The notes under the pieces: generated by a model
Database searches by the model: none
What the model was told of the DNA's origin: nothing
Seen by the model: the letters and a program-made list of their open reading frames with translations, nothing else
From: Mycoplana azooxidifex
GTDB lineage: Bacteria; Pseudomonadota; Alphaproteobacteria; Rhizobiales; Rhizobiaceae
Length of the DNA stretch: 64,000 bases
NCBI RefSeq assembly: GCF_014196765.1
Contig: NZ_JACIEE010000010.1
Coordinates: forward strand, 1 to 64,000
Direction: 5' to 3'
Shown: positions 15,750 through 24,756 of the stretch, one piece after another
How positions within the stretch are numbered: the stretch's first letter is position 1
How the letters are laid out: every line of letters starts with the position of its first letter
Program-made: the position numbers and the translations under genes

Positions 15750-16553
15750 ATGTCACTATCCACCCGTATCGCACCTCATCTGCCCTTATTGCGGCGATTT
15801 TCGCGTGCCGTGACGGGATCCCAGACCTCCGGAGATGCATATGTGGCAGCGATGCTCGAAGCGCTTGTCGATGACATAACGCTTTACCCGGAGCGTTCGA
15901 ATGACCGCATCAGCGTTTTTCGCCTCTACTGCACGGTCTTCGACAAGGTCCATGTGAGCATCCCGCAGACCGCCGAGTCTCCCTTCGGCTGGGAGCGGCA
16001 GGCCGCGGCCAATCTCGCCCATGTCACGCCTGCAGCCCGCAAGGCGTTCCTGCTCGTCGCCGTCGAAGGCTTCGAGCTTGCGGAGTGCGCCGATATTCTC
16101 GACGTTTCCGAGGACGAGGTGAGAGAGGCGCTGAACCAGGCGTCGCGCGAGATCTCCCAGCAGGTTGCGACCGACGTGATGATCATCGAGGACGAGCCGT
16201 TGATCGCGATGGACATCGAGGACATGGTGACGGCCCTGGGCCACCGCGTCACCGGTATCGCACGCACGCATGCCGAAGCGATCGAGCTCTACAACCGCAA
16301 GAAGCCCGGCATGGTGCTGGCCGACATCCAGCTCGCCGACGGCAGCTCGGGCATCGACGCCGTCAACGACATCCTCAAGACCAGCACCATCCCGGTGATC
16401 TTCATCACCGCTTTCCCGGAGCGGCTTTTGACCGGCGAGCGGCCCGAACCGGCCTTCCTCGTCACCAAGCCGTTCAACCCGGAAATGGTCAAGGCACTGA
16501 TCAGTCAGGCGCTGTTCTTCGACGAACGCGCGCGGCTCGCCAAAAGCGCCTGA
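15750..16553 (+). CDS. phyR: General stress response regulator PhyR
   Basis: This 267-residue protein has an N-terminal sigma-factor mimic (about 1-125) and a C-terminal receiver domain (about 138-255). The phospho-acceptor is Asp192 in VLADIQLADG; acidic residues EDEPLIA and a conserved lysine in VTKPFNPE complete the receiver site. When phosphorylated, PhyR sequesters NepR and frees EcfG. It is divergent from nepR with a 150-base gap in which I see only degenerate GGAAAC elements. It ends before a strong terminator. Confidence 0.95.
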   Translation: MSLSTRIAPHLPLLRRFSRAVTGSQTSGDAYVAAMLEALVDDITLYPERSNDRISVFRLYCTVFDKVHVSIPQTAESPFGWERQAAANLAHVTPAARKAFLLVAVEGFELAECADILDVSEDEVREALNQASREISQQVATDVMIIEDEPLIAMDIEDMVTALGHRVTGIARTHAEAIELYNRKKPGMVLADIQLADGSSGIDAVNDILKTSTIPVIFITAFPERLLTGERPEPAFLVTKPFNPEMVKALISQALFFDERARLAKSA

Positions 16554-16590
16554 CACAAGACGGCGCCGGGACGAGAGCCTGAGAACGAAA

Positions 16591-16625
16591 AGGGGCGGAC
16601 CAGTTTGCCGGTCCGCCCCTTTTTT
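16591..16625. terminator. Strong bidirectional terminator between phyR and the RidA gene
   Basis: An 11-base stem (AGGGGCGGACC / GGTCCGCCCCT) with an eight-base loop is followed by T6. On the other strand it is preceded by A-rich sequence, so it can also end the convergent RidA transcript. Confidence 0.85.
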
Positions 16626-16641
16626 CTGACTTCCGCGCAGC

Positions 16642-16989
16642 TTAAGCCTGCACGGCGGTGACGATGATCTCGACGAGATATTCCGGGCCGGCAAGCTTGG
16701 ATTCGCCGGTTGCGCGCGCGGGGGCATGCCCCGGGGCGACCCAGGCGTCCCAGACGGCGTTCATCTTCTGGAATTCCGTCATGTCGGCCATCCAGATCTG
16801 GGCGGAAAGGATGCGGGTCTTGTCGGAGCCGGCGAGCGCCAGCAGGCGATCGATCGAGGCCAGCACCTGCTTCGTCTGGGTTGCGACGTCTGCTCCGGGT
16901 TCGCCGACCTGGCCGGCCAGATAGACGACGCCGTTGTGGACGACGGCCTGGCTCATGCGCGCGCCGGTTTCAAAGCGAGTAATGGTCAT
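16642..16989 (-). CDS. RidA-family (YjgF/Rid) protein
   Basis: The product has 115 residues and a chorismate-mutase-like fold seen in RidA enzymes, which deaminate reactive enamine/imine intermediates. Visible family pieces are YLAGQVGEPGADVATQTKQVL and a C-terminal YLVEIIVTAV. The conserved arginine region (ARATGESKLAGPEYLVE) is present, although the strict RidA C-terminal consensus is altered, so it is a Rid subfamily member rather than RidA itself. It converges on phyR. Confidence 0.85.
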   Translation of the reverse strand: MTITRFETGARMSQAVVHNGVVYLAGQVGEPGADVATQTKQVLASIDRLLALAGSDKTRILSAQIWMADMTEFQKMNAVWDAWVAPGHAPARATGESKLAGPEYLVEIIVTAVQA

Positions 16990-17147
16990 CGGTTCGTTCC
17001 TGTCTTTATTCGTCTAGCCCTGTGGCCTGCACTCGCCTAAGCGCGCGGCGACCACCCGCCGGCGGGTATCGGAAGCGGCGGAAGGTCTATACGATTGCCG
17101 GCGCCGCTTTGCCAGCGCGATTGTGCCGGAGGGCGCTGCGGGCGGCG

Positions 17148-17669
17148 TTACCGCCGCCACTGCGCGCGCAGCCGTTCCAGGCTCGTCGCGACAATTTCGT
17201 CCAGCGGCGCATCGATATCGACGGTGACCACGCCCTCTTCCCCGCTTGGATCCTCCAGCGTCGCAAGCTGGCTGTCGAGCAGGCTTGCCGGCATGAAGTG
17301 GCCCTTGCGCTCCTGCATGCGGCCGATCAGGAGCTCGCGGCTGCCGCGGAGAAAGACGAAGGACAGATCGCCCCCCGCTTCCGCCCGCAGGCGGTCGCGG
17401 TAGGCGCGTTTCAGAGCCGAGCAGGAGGCGACGATGGGCGCCCCTGCCCCGGTTACCGTGTGCAGTTCGGCGCCGATCCGGTCGAGCCAGGGCCAGCGGT
17501 CGGCGTCGGTCAGGGGAATGCCCTTCGACATCTTGTCGATATTGGCCTGCGGATGAAGCTGGTCGCCTTCCAGGAAGCCAGCGCCAAGCGCTGCGGCCAG
17601 GCCCTCGGCGACCGAGGTCTTGCCGCAACCGGAAACGCCCATGACGACGACGGCCCTGCCGGTGCTCAC
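17148..17669 (-). CDS. gntK: Gluconokinase GntK
   Basis: It phosphorylates gluconate to 6-phosphogluconate, which feeds the Edd step encoded elsewhere in this window. The protein has 173 residues from the GTG at 17669, close to the family size. The P-loop VMGVSGCGKTS is at about 8-18, and family motifs EGDQLHP, KMSKGIPLTDADRWPWL and CSALKRAYRD follow. An upstream ATG (17720) would overlap the dppF-like gene by 41 bases. The gene directly follows that operon and may be its last member, an unusual pairing with peptide transport. Confidence 0.92.
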   Translation of the reverse strand: MSTGRAVVVMGVSGCGKTSVAEGLAAALGAGFLEGDQLHPQANIDKMSKGIPLTDADRWPWLDRIGAELHTVTGAGAPIVASCSALKRAYRDRLRAEAGGDLSFVFLRGSRELLIGRMQERKGHFMPASLLDSQLATLEDPSGEEGVVTVDIDAPLDEIVATSLERLRAQWRR

Positions 17670-17679
17670 CCCGAGGATC

Positions 17680-18507
17680 CTAGGCGCGCTTGCGCCGCTC
17701 GAGGCGGGCGCGGATCGCATCCACGTCGACGCGCGGCGTCGCGGCGAACAGCGTCTTGGTGTAGCTGTGCTGCGGATCGTCGAAGACCTGGTCGCGGCTG
17801 CCGTATTCGACCGCCTCGCCGAAGTACATCACCATCACTTCGTCGGCGATGTGGCGCACGACGGATAGGTCGTGGCTGATGAAGACGTAGGTCAGGTGGA
17901 ACTCGTCCTGCAGGTCGGCCAGAAGGTTCAGCACCTGCGCCTGCACGGACAGGTCGAGTGCCGAGACCGGCTCGTCCAGCACGAGGAGGCGAGGATTGAG
18001 CATCAAGGCACGGGCGATCGCCACGCGCTGGCGCTGGCCGCCGGAAAACATGTGCGGATAGCGCGTGTAGTGCTTCTCCTCCAGCCCCACCTTCTTCAGC
18101 ATCGCCATGGCCCGGTCGCGACGCTCGCCGGCCGGGATCTTCGTGTTGATGACGAGCGGCTCGGTGAGGATATCGCCGATCTTCTTGCGCGGGTTCAGCG
18201 AACCGTAGGGGTTCTGGAAGACGATCTGCACCTTGCTGCGCATGTCGGAGGACAGCGGCTCGCTGGCGATGTCGACTTTCGTGCCGTCGATCAGCATATC
18301 GCCGGCGGTGACCGGATCGATCATCGTGACCATGCGGGCGAGCGTGGACTTGCCGCAGCCGCTCTCGCCGACGATCGCGAGCGTCTTGCCCTCCTCGACC
18401 TTGAAGCTGACGCCCTTGACCGCGTGGACGGTCTTGCCCTTCTTCAGCAGGCTGCCGGGAATGTGGTAGTCGCGCACGAGATTGCGCGCTTCGAGAACGG
18501 GGGTCAT
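17680..18507 (-). CDS. dppF: Dipeptide ABC transporter ATP-binding protein (DppF-like)
   Basis: The 275-residue ATPase of an oligopeptide/dipeptide importer has Walker A GESGCGKST, Q-loop VFQNPYGSLNPR, signature [15 protein letters not shown], Walker B LLVLDEPVSALD and the C-terminal oligopeptide-ATPase extension (PQHSYTKTLF). The ATG at 18507 overlaps the upstream ATPase stop by four bases. It pairs with that protein as the second nucleotide-binding subunit. Confidence 0.93.
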   Translation of the reverse strand: MTPVLEARNLVRDYHIPGSLLKKGKTVHAVKGVSFKVEEGKTLAIVGESGCGKSTLARMVTMIDPVTAGDMLIDGTKVDIASEPLSSDMRSKVQIVFQNPYGSLNPRKKIGDILTEPLVINTKIPAGERRDRAMAMLKKVGLEEKHYTRYPHMFSGGQRQRVAIARALMLNPRLLVLDEPVSALDLSVQAQVLNLLADLQDEFHLTYVFISHDLSVVRHIADEVMVMYFGEAVEYGSRDQVFDDPQHSYTKTLFAATPRVDVDAIRARLERRKRA

Positions 18508-19358
18508 CGTACGGCTCCCTCGAAGATCTGTTGGTCGGTGAGGTTTTCCGTGATCGTCGGCAGGCGGCCGCCGACGGCGTTTTCCGGCAGAGCCGAAAGC
18601 AGCGCCTTGGTGTAGACGCTCCTGGGGTTCTGGAAGAGCGACAACACGTCGGCCTCCTCGATCTTCCTGCCCTTGTACTGCACGATGACGCGATCGGCGG
18701 TCTCGGCGACCACGCCCATGTCGTGGGTGATCATGATCAGGCCCATGCCGTGCTCGGCCTGCAGCTTCATCAAGAGGTCGAGGATCTGCTTCTGGATCGT
18801 CACGTCCAGCGCGGTGGTCGGTTCGTCGGCGATCAGGAGCTTCGGATTGCAGGCGAGCGCGGTCGCGATCATCACGCGCTGGCACTGCCCGCCCGACATC
18901 TGGTGGGGGAAGTGGCCGAGGCGCTCCTCGGGATTGGGGATGCCGACCAACTGGAACAGCTCGATCGCCCGGTCACGGCGCGCCTTGCGGTTCAGGTCGG
19001 TGTGCACCCGCAGCACCTCCTCGATCTGGTAACCGACGGTGAAGCAGGGGTTGAGGCTGGCGACCGGCTCCTGGAAGATCATGGAGATCTCCCGGCCGAT
19101 GATCTTGCGCCGGTCGGCGTCGCTCATCTTCTGCATGTCGCGGCCGTTGAACAGCAGCTTGTCGGCGGTGACCTTCGCCGTCCAGGGCAGAAGACCCATG
19201 GCGGCGAGCATGGAGACGGACTTGCCCGAGCCGGACTCGCCGACGATGGCGAGAACCTCGCCCTCGTCGACCTTGAGCGAAACGCCGTCAACGGCCCGGA
19301 AAGGTCCCGATGCCGTCTGGAACTCGACGACCAGGTTTTCGATTTCGAGGAGCGACAT
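18504..19358 (-). CDS. dppD: Dipeptide ABC transporter ATP-binding protein (DppD-like)
   Basis: This 284-residue ATPase has Walker A GESGSGKS, Q-loop IFQEPVASLNPCFTV, signature MSGGQCQRVMIATAL and Walker B LLIADEPTTALD. The C-terminal region with NPRSVYTKALL is the oligopeptide/dipeptide extension. The ATG at 19358 touches the dppC stop by one base; a GTG one codon earlier is possible. It is the third-to-fourth step of a compact dppABCDF order. Confidence 0.93.
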   Translation of the reverse strand: MSLLEIENLVVEFQTASGPFRAVDGVSLKVDEGEVLAIVGESGSGKSVSMLAAMGLLPWTAKVTADKLLFNGRDMQKMSDADRRKIIGREISMIFQEPVASLNPCFTVGYQIEEVLRVHTDLNRKARRDRAIELFQLVGIPNPEERLGHFPHQMSGGQCQRVMIATALACNPKLLIADEPTTALDVTIQKQILDLLMKLQAEHGMGLIMITHDMGVVAETADRVIVQYKGRKIEEADVLSLFQNPRSVYTKALLSALPENAVGGRLPTITENLTDQQIFEGAVR

Positions 19359-20275
19359 CACGACCTCTTCAACTTCGGATCAAGGGCATCGCGCAGGCCG
19401 TCGCCCATCAGGTTGATGGCGAGCACGGTGATGAGGATGGCCAGACCGGGGAAGGTGACGACCCACCAGGCGCGCTGGATGAACTCGCGCGCCTCGGCGA
19501 GCATCGTTCCCCATTCCGGCGTCGGCGGCTGTGCGCCCATGCCGAGGAAGCCGAGGGCGGCCGCATCGAGGATCGCGGCGGAGAAGGCGAGCGTCGCCTG
19601 GACGATCAGCGGCGCCAGGCAGTTCGGCAGGATCGTCAGGAACATCAGCCGCAGCGTGCCGGCGCCTGCGACCTTCGAGCCGACGACATAATCCTTGGTG
19701 CGCTCCGTCATGACGGCGGCGCGCGTCAGGCGCACGAAATGCGGCTGGTTGACGAGCGAGATCGCGATCATGGCGTTCAGGAGGCCAGGGCCGAGCACCG
19801 CGACCAGGACGAGCGCCAGCAGCAGCGACGGGAACGCCAGGATGATATCCATGATGCGCATGATGAAGGTATCGATCCGGCCACGGAAGTAGCCGGCAAC
19901 GAGACCGATCAGCACGCCCGAGACCACCGACAGCGTCACGACGACGAGACCGATGAAGAGCGAGAAGCGCGCACCGTAGATCAGGCGCGAAAGGATGTCG
20001 CGGCCGACGGCGTCGGTGCCGAGGATATGGCCCCAGCTGCCGCCCTGCTGCCAGACCGGCGGCATGAGCAGCATGTCGCGGTTCTGGATGCTGGGGCTGT
20101 GCGGGGCGACGAACGGCGCGAAGACCGCGACGAAGAGGATGATCAGGAAGACCACCAGGCCGATGACGGCCCCCTTGTTGCGGGAGAAGTAGAACCAGAA
20201 TTCGGACAGGCCGGACGGCGGCGGCGTGACCCCGGCGACCTTCGGATCAGCGGCCTTGGTATCGATTACAGTCAT
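19358..20275 (-). CDS. dppC: Dipeptide ABC transporter permease (DppC-like)
   Basis: This 305-residue inner-membrane permease has an N-terminal cytoplasmic stretch and a first helix at about 35-57. The periplasmic loop HILGTDAVGRDILSRLIYGARFS is characteristic of DppC/OppC, and the ATPase-contact loop is near VVGSKVAGAGTLRLM. The ATG at 20275 has AGGAGG eight bases upstream. It partners the DppB-like protein encoded just upstream. Confidence 0.93.
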   Translation of the reverse strand: MTVIDTKAADPKVAGVTPPPSGLSEFWFYFSRNKGAVIGLVVFLIILFVAVFAPFVAPHSPSIQNRDMLLMPPVWQQGGSWGHILGTDAVGRDILSRLIYGARFSLFIGLVVVTLSVVSGVLIGLVAGYFRGRIDTFIMRIMDIILAFPSLLLALVLVAVLGPGLLNAMIAISLVNQPHFVRLTRAAVMTERTKDYVVGSKVAGAGTLRLMFLTILPNCLAPLIVQATLAFSAAILDAAALGFLGMGAQPPTPEWGTMLAEAREFIQRAWWVVTFPGLAILITVLAINLMGDGLRDALDPKLKRS

Positions 20276-20287
20276 TTGAGCCACCTC

Positions 20288-21292
20288 CTAGTGCCGGATC
20301 CGCGGGTTGATGAACCCGTAGAGCAGATCGACGATGAGATTGACCAGCATGATGACGCCGGCGATCAGCATCAGCCCGCCCTGAACCACCGCATAATCGC
20401 GCTTGAACACCGAATCCACCATCCACTTGCCGATGCCCGGCCAGGAAAAGATCGTCTCGGTCAGGATCGCGCCGGCGAGCAACACGCCGACCTGCAGGCC
20501 GATCGTGGTGATGACGGGGATCATGGCATTGCGCAGCGCATGGATGCCGACGACGCGCAGCGGCGCCAGCCCCTTCGACCGTGCGGTGCGGACATAGTCC
20601 TCGCCCAGAACCTCGAGCATGGCCGACCGCGTCTGCCGCGCGATGACGGCGAGCGGGATCGTCGCCAGCACGATCGTCGGCAGGATCAGGTAGGTGACCG
20701 CCGACTTGAAGGCGCCGGCCTGCCCCGACAGGAGGCTGTCGATCAGCATGAAGCCGGTGACCTGCGGGAAGAAGTACATCAGCGAGATGCGTCCCGAGAC
20801 CGGGGTCCAGCCGAGATAGCCGGAGAAGAAGATGATCAGCAGCAGGCCCCACCAGAAGATCGGCATGGAATAGCCGATCAGGGCGGCGCCCATGACGGTC
20901 TGGTCGATCCAGGAACCCCGCTTCACCGCCGCCAGCACGCCCGCCGGAATGCCGAGGCACACGGCAACGATGATGGCGCAGAGCGAGAGTTCCAGCGTCG
21001 CCGGGAACAGTTGCAGGAAGTCATCGAGCACCGGACGCTTGGTGACGATCGAGCTGCCGAAATCGCCGGTGACGAGCCCGCCGAGATAGTCGAAGTACTG
21101 GATGTACATCGGGCGGTCGAGGCCGAGCTGGTTCATCAGTTCGGCGTGGCGTTCGGGCGACATCACCCGCTCGCCGGACATCAGCATGACCGGGTCGCCG
21201 GGAAGAAGGCGGATGAACGAGAAAGCGATGAGCGATACCCCGAGGAACGTGGGTATCAGGACGGCGAGCCGTCCGAGTATGAAGCGTAGCAT
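20288..21292 (-). CDS. dppB: Dipeptide ABC transporter permease (DppB-like)
   Basis: This 334-residue permease starts MLRFILGRLAVLIPTFLGVSL, the canonical DppB first helix, followed by the periplasmic LPGDP motif and six helices. The cytoplasmic loop VLGEDYVRTARSKGL is the conserved ATPase contact site. The ATG at 21292 is preferred over longer in-frame extensions because it matches the family N-terminus. It lies about 97 bases after the substrate-binding protein gene. Confidence 0.93.
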   Translation of the reverse strand: MLRFILGRLAVLIPTFLGVSLIAFSFIRLLPGDPVMLMSGERVMSPERHAELMNQLGLDRPMYIQYFDYLGGLVTGDFGSSIVTKRPVLDDFLQLFPATLELSLCAIIVAVCLGIPAGVLAAVKRGSWIDQTVMGAALIGYSMPIFWWGLLLIIFFSGYLGWTPVSGRISLMYFFPQVTGFMLIDSLLSGQAGAFKSAVTYLILPTIVLATIPLAVIARQTRSAMLEVLGEDYVRTARSKGLAPLRVVGIHALRNAMIPVITTIGLQVGVLLAGAILTETIFSWPGIGKWMVDSVFKRDYAVVQGGLMLIAGVIMLVNLIVDLLYGFINPRIRH

Positions 21293-21389
21293 GGGAGCCA
21301 GATCCCTTATTGGAAAACCGGCGACCCGAATGTCCTCGAGCCGCCGGCCATTGCACGCTCTTTGCGGCGTGCCGTTCTCGTAGCCGATA

Positions 21390-22985
21390 TTACTCGGCGA
21401 TGTCCACGCCTTCGAAGACGAAGTCGCCAAGCGGGGACTGGACGAAGCCCGAGACCTTCTTGCTCATCGGAACGACGGCGAGCGAGTGGTCCAGCGTGTT
21501 CCAGGGCGCTTCGCGCTTGAAGATGACCTGGGCCTCTTCATAGAGCTTCGTGCGCTCGGCAACGTCGGAGGTTGCCTTCGCCTTCGTCATCAGGTCGTCG
21601 AACTCCTTGTTGCACCACTGCGCGCGGTTGTTGCCGCCCACGGCATCGCAGCCGAGCAGGGTGTCAAGGAAGTTGTCCGGGTCGCCGTTGTCACCCGTCC
21701 AGCCGAGGATGGCCGCACCGTCGCGGTCCTTGGCGGAGGAGAGCTTGAGGTACTCGGCCCATTCGTAGGAGACGATCTCGGCCTCGACACCGATCTTGGC
21801 AAGGTCAGCCTGCATGAGCTCGGCGGCACGGCGCGCGTTCAGCATGTAGGGACGAGCAACCGGCATGGCCCAGATCTTCATCTTGAGGCCCGAAACGCCG
21901 GCGTCCTCGAGCATCTTCTTGGCCGCTTCCGGATCGTACTTGTCGTCTTCGACGGCATCGTTGTACGACCACATGGTCGGCGGGATCGGGTTCTTGGCGA
22001 CGGTTGCCGCGCCCTGGAAGACCGCGTCGACGATGGCCTGCCGGTTGATCGCCATGTTGAGGGCCTTGCGGACCTCGACCTTGTCGAACGGCGCAACCAG
22101 CGTGTTGTAGGCGAGGTAGGCGACGTTGAGGCCGGCCTGCTCGGAGATGTGCAGGTTCGGATCGGCCTTCAACTCGGCGACGTCAGCTGCGTTCGGATAG
22201 GACATCAGGTGGCATTCGCCGGCCTTCAGCTTCTGCGCGCGAACGGCAGCATCGGTCGTGATCGCGAAAACGAGATCGTCGATCGGCTGCTTGCCGCCCC
22301 AGTAGTCCGGGTTGGCCTTGTAGCGGATTGCAGCGTCCGGCTGGTAGGCGACGAAGGTGAAGGGACCGGTGCCGAGCGGCTGCTGGTTCATCAGCTCCAT
22401 CTTGCCGTCAGCCTGAAGCTTGTCGGCATATTCCTTCGACACGATCGAGATGAAGGGCATGCCGAGGTTCGCCAGCAGCGGCGCTTCCGGGCGCTTCAGC
22501 GTGATCTTGACCGTCAGATCGTCGACCTTCTCGATCTTGTCGATGACATCGGGCAGGCCCATGCCGGAGAAGTATTCCCAGGACGCACCCGGAACGTACT
22601 TGTTCCAGGCATTGTCTTCCTTGTACTGGCGCTCGAACGAGAAGATGACGTCATCGGCGTTCAGTTCGCGCGTCGGCGTGAAATACTCGGTCGTCTGGAA
22701 CTTCACGCCCGGACGCAGCTTGAAGGTGTATTCGGTGCCGTCCGCCGAGATTTCCCAGCTCTCGGCCAGCGCAGGCTCGACTTCGGTCGTGCCGCGCTTG
22801 AATTCCACCAGCCGGTTATAGACCGTGTGCGCGGCCGCGTCGAAGGTCTGACCGCCGGTGTAGAGACCGGGGTCGAAACCTTCCGGTGACGCTTCCGAGC
22901 AATAAACGAATGTCTTCGACCAGGCGGCGGATGCCATCATCGAGGCAAGTGCCGTGGCGGCAAGGAGAGTTGTCAGCTTTTTCAT
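21390..22985 (-). CDS. dppA: Periplasmic dipeptide-binding protein (DppA-like)
   Basis: This 531-residue solute-binding protein of family 5 has a signal peptide with a cut after AWS/K at about residue 23, then FVYCSEASPEGFDPGLYTGG, a typical DppA start of the mature protein. Internal DppA-like stretches include YNRLVEFKRGT and TEVEPALAESWEIS. It is the first gene of the operon and divergent from a LuxR-type regulator. Ligands are probably dipeptides, possibly also haem precursors as for other DppA proteins; the sequence does not decide this. Confidence 0.94.
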   Translation of the reverse strand: MKKLTTLLAATALASMMASAAWSKTFVYCSEASPEGFDPGLYTGGQTFDAAAHTVYNRLVEFKRGTTEVEPALAESWEISADGTEYTFKLRPGVKFQTTEYFTPTRELNADDVIFSFERQYKEDNAWNKYVPGASWEYFSGMGLPDVIDKIEKVDDLTVKITLKRPEAPLLANLGMPFISIVSKEYADKLQADGKMELMNQQPLGTGPFTFVAYQPDAAIRYKANPDYWGGKQPIDDLVFAITTDAAVRAQKLKAGECHLMSYPNAADVAELKADPNLHISEQAGLNVAYLAYNTLVAPFDKVEVRKALNMAINRQAIVDAVFQGAATVAKNPIPPTMWSYNDAVEDDKYDPEAAKKMLEDAGVSGLKMKIWAMPVARPYMLNARRAAELMQADLAKIGVEAEIVSYEWAEYLKLSSAKDRDGAAILGWTGDNGDPDNFLDTLLGCDAVGGNNRAQWCNKEFDDLMTKAKATSDVAERTKLYEEAQVIFKREAPWNTLDHSLAVVPMSKKVSGFVQSPLGDFVFEGVDIAE

Positions 22986-23356
22986 AGCGTGCTTCCCAGA
23001 TTTTGCTTCTTATTCTCGTGTTTTCGGTCTCGGGAGCCGCGGGGCCCCGGCCTTGCGCGGATGGAACGATATTTGTCGCAGGAATGCAATAAGCCCGCTA
23101 ATAAATTTATCCAGATGTAAAACAGTAGAGAAAAATCCTCCAACACAGGTTTTTCGGCGCCAATTTTAGCGGATGTACCCTACAGCTGGCAATGGCGCAT
23201 GCCATGCGGCGTCGCCGTTCGGCATCCATCACGTTCCCATCGGCCGATAATCCCAAAAAAGGCGAAAATGCGTTGGCCGACGGTAAAGATGGCGTGATAA
23301 GTCTTGCCCCGACCGCCAGCAACGCTAGACTCCGCGGCAGAAATCTGGGGAACCGC

Positions 23357-24076
23357 GTGGCCGCACTCTCTCAGCAGCATCGTCGGTACGACTTCGAAGG
23401 CGATTTGGACAAGGCTCTCAATCGCGTCGACTTCTTCCGATTGTTTCACGGCATCGCCTTGCGATACGGGTTCGAGCACTTCTGCTTGTTCCAGGTTGCA
23501 GCCGAGATGGAGGGAAGCAATTTCTCCAGCAAGCTCGTCCTGCACGATTTGTCCGCCGGCCTCGCGGAGACCTATGACAAGCGGCACCGCTTCAGCGAAT
23601 CGGACATCTGCAAGAGCCTGCGCCGTTCCGTCATCCCGACGGTCTGGCGCGCCCGGGACCAGGGCGCCTCGGGCGACGATGCGGAACACAGCCTCCTCGT
23701 CCATCTCGGTTTCGACCTCGCGGTCGTCGTGCCGTTGCAGGCGACATCGGGCGCGCGCTACGCGGTCATCTTTCTGGGCGACAACGGAGACATCGCACGC
23801 CAGCAGCATGTCGAGCTCTGCTATGAGGCGAACTGCGTGTTCGACTATTTCCACCGCGCCGTCCTTTCCGTCAGGACGGGCATGGGCCTCACGCCGCGCG
23901 AGACCGAAATCCTGCGCTGGATCTCTTATGGAAAGACCGCCAGCGAGATCGCACTGATCGTCTCCGTCTCGGAGCACACGGTCAACTCGCACACGGCAAC
24001 GATCCTGAAGAAGCTCGATGTCGTCAACCGCACCCAGATGGTCGCAAAGGCGATCCGGGAGCAGATCATTCTCTGA
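23357..24076 (+). CDS. LuxR-family regulator with autoinducer-binding-like domain
   Basis: This is a 239-residue regulator. The N-terminal domain (about 20-160) resembles the LuxR/TraR ligand domain, but the invariant Trp/Tyr pair is not obvious (ETYDKRHRFSESDI is the aligned area), so AHL binding is doubtful. The C-terminal HTH is clear (LTPRETEILRWISYGKTASEIALIVSVSEHTVNSH, split by eye into the usual helices at about 175-230). The GTG at 23357 has GGGGA five bases upstream; longer in-frame forms reach 23192. No luxI gene is near. It is divergent from dppA, which makes it a candidate regulator of the peptide transporter. Confidence 0.82.
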   Translation: MAALSQQHRRYDFEGDLDKALNRVDFFRLFHGIALRYGFEHFCLFQVAAEMEGSNFSSKLVLHDLSAGLAETYDKRHRFSESDICKSLRRSVIPTVWRARDQGASGDDAEHSLLVHLGFDLAVVVPLQATSGARYAVIFLGDNGDIARQQHVELCYEANCVFDYFHRAVLSVRTGMGLTPRETEILRWISYGKTASEIALIVSVSEHTVNSHTATILKKLDVVNRTQMVAKAIREQIIL

Positions 24077-24273
24077 TAACCCAATATCCCTTGGGTAAAG
24101 CAACGCAGGGCAGGCAATCACAGGGCCGGGGGTTGTGAAGTGTCTCAGGTTGAACCAAAGTCGCATCGAGCTGGAAGAAGAAGAATCCGGCAGTTCGGCC
24201 AACAGTTGCTTCGCGCCGCCGCCAGTTATCGCTCTGGCGACAGCATCGAGCACCAGATCAACCCGAGTTCGTC

Positions 24274-24681
24274 ATGACAGTCCCAGTAAACATCCTGCTC
24301 GTTGACGACGATCCCGCGGAAAACGTGATCATGCGGGCGGTGATGCGCAAGGTCACCAACGTCACGATCAAGCTGCACTACGTCGAGACGGTGGAGGCCG
24401 CGCTCGCATTCATCCGGTCCGCCGAGCCGCAGCTCGACCTGATCCTGATGGACAATCGCCTGCAGCCGCAGGCCGACTTCCGCGAAACCGTGCCCGAGCT
24501 TCGGCAGAACGGTTACATCGGCCCGATCGGCGTGATCTCGTCCTCCATCACGGACGCCTATTTCCAGAGCATCGACGACTACGGCGTGGATTTCCGAATC
24601 GACAAGGCGGAGCTGGACCCGACCGCCATAGGCTTCATCATCCAGGAATTTGTCGGCAAGGACATCCGCGCGGCCCAATAG
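24274..24681 (+). CDS. Single-domain response regulator
   Basis: The product has 135 residues and consists of a receiver domain only. Acidic residues in LLVDDDPAEN (about 8-17), the phospho-acceptor Asp in LILMDNRL (about 60) and the conserved Lys in RIDKAEL are visible. The usual Thr/Ser position lies in GVISSSITD. No output domain is present, so it would act through protein contacts or as a phosphate sink. No kinase gene is adjacent. It follows the LuxR gene by about 200 bases and ends at a terminator. Confidence 0.85.
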   Translation: MTVPVNILLVDDDPAENVIMRAVMRKVTNVTIKLHYVETVEAALAFIRSAEPQLDLILMDNRLQPQADFRETVPELRQNGYIGPIGVISSSITDAYFQSIDDYGVDFRIDKAELDPTAIGFIIQEFVGKDIRAAQ

Positions 24682-24706
24682 ACAACCGTTCCGGCACAAC
24701 GAAAAA

Positions 24707-24736
24707 GCCCGCTCGGAGCATCCGAAGCGGGCCTTT
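24707..24736. terminator. Terminator between the response regulator and rirA genes
   Basis: Stem GCCCGCTTCGGA-like arms (GCCCGCT and AAGCGGGC, with inner CGGA/TCCG) are bordered by A5 on the left and TTTG on the right. It can serve both convergent transcripts. Confidence 0.65.
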
Positions 24737-24756
24737 GTTCATTCAGGACCGTGTGG

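Noticed and set aside
19310-21289. 659-codon plus-strand open frame across the peptide permease genes
   Set aside because: It is the complement of two clear permeases; its Asp/Arg/His-rich product has no domain and no start signal.
23192-23356. N-terminal extension of the LuxR-type regulator
   Set aside because: The extension is basic and low in domain signal, and the GTG at 23357 has a ribosome site and gives the usual family length; kept only as an alternative.
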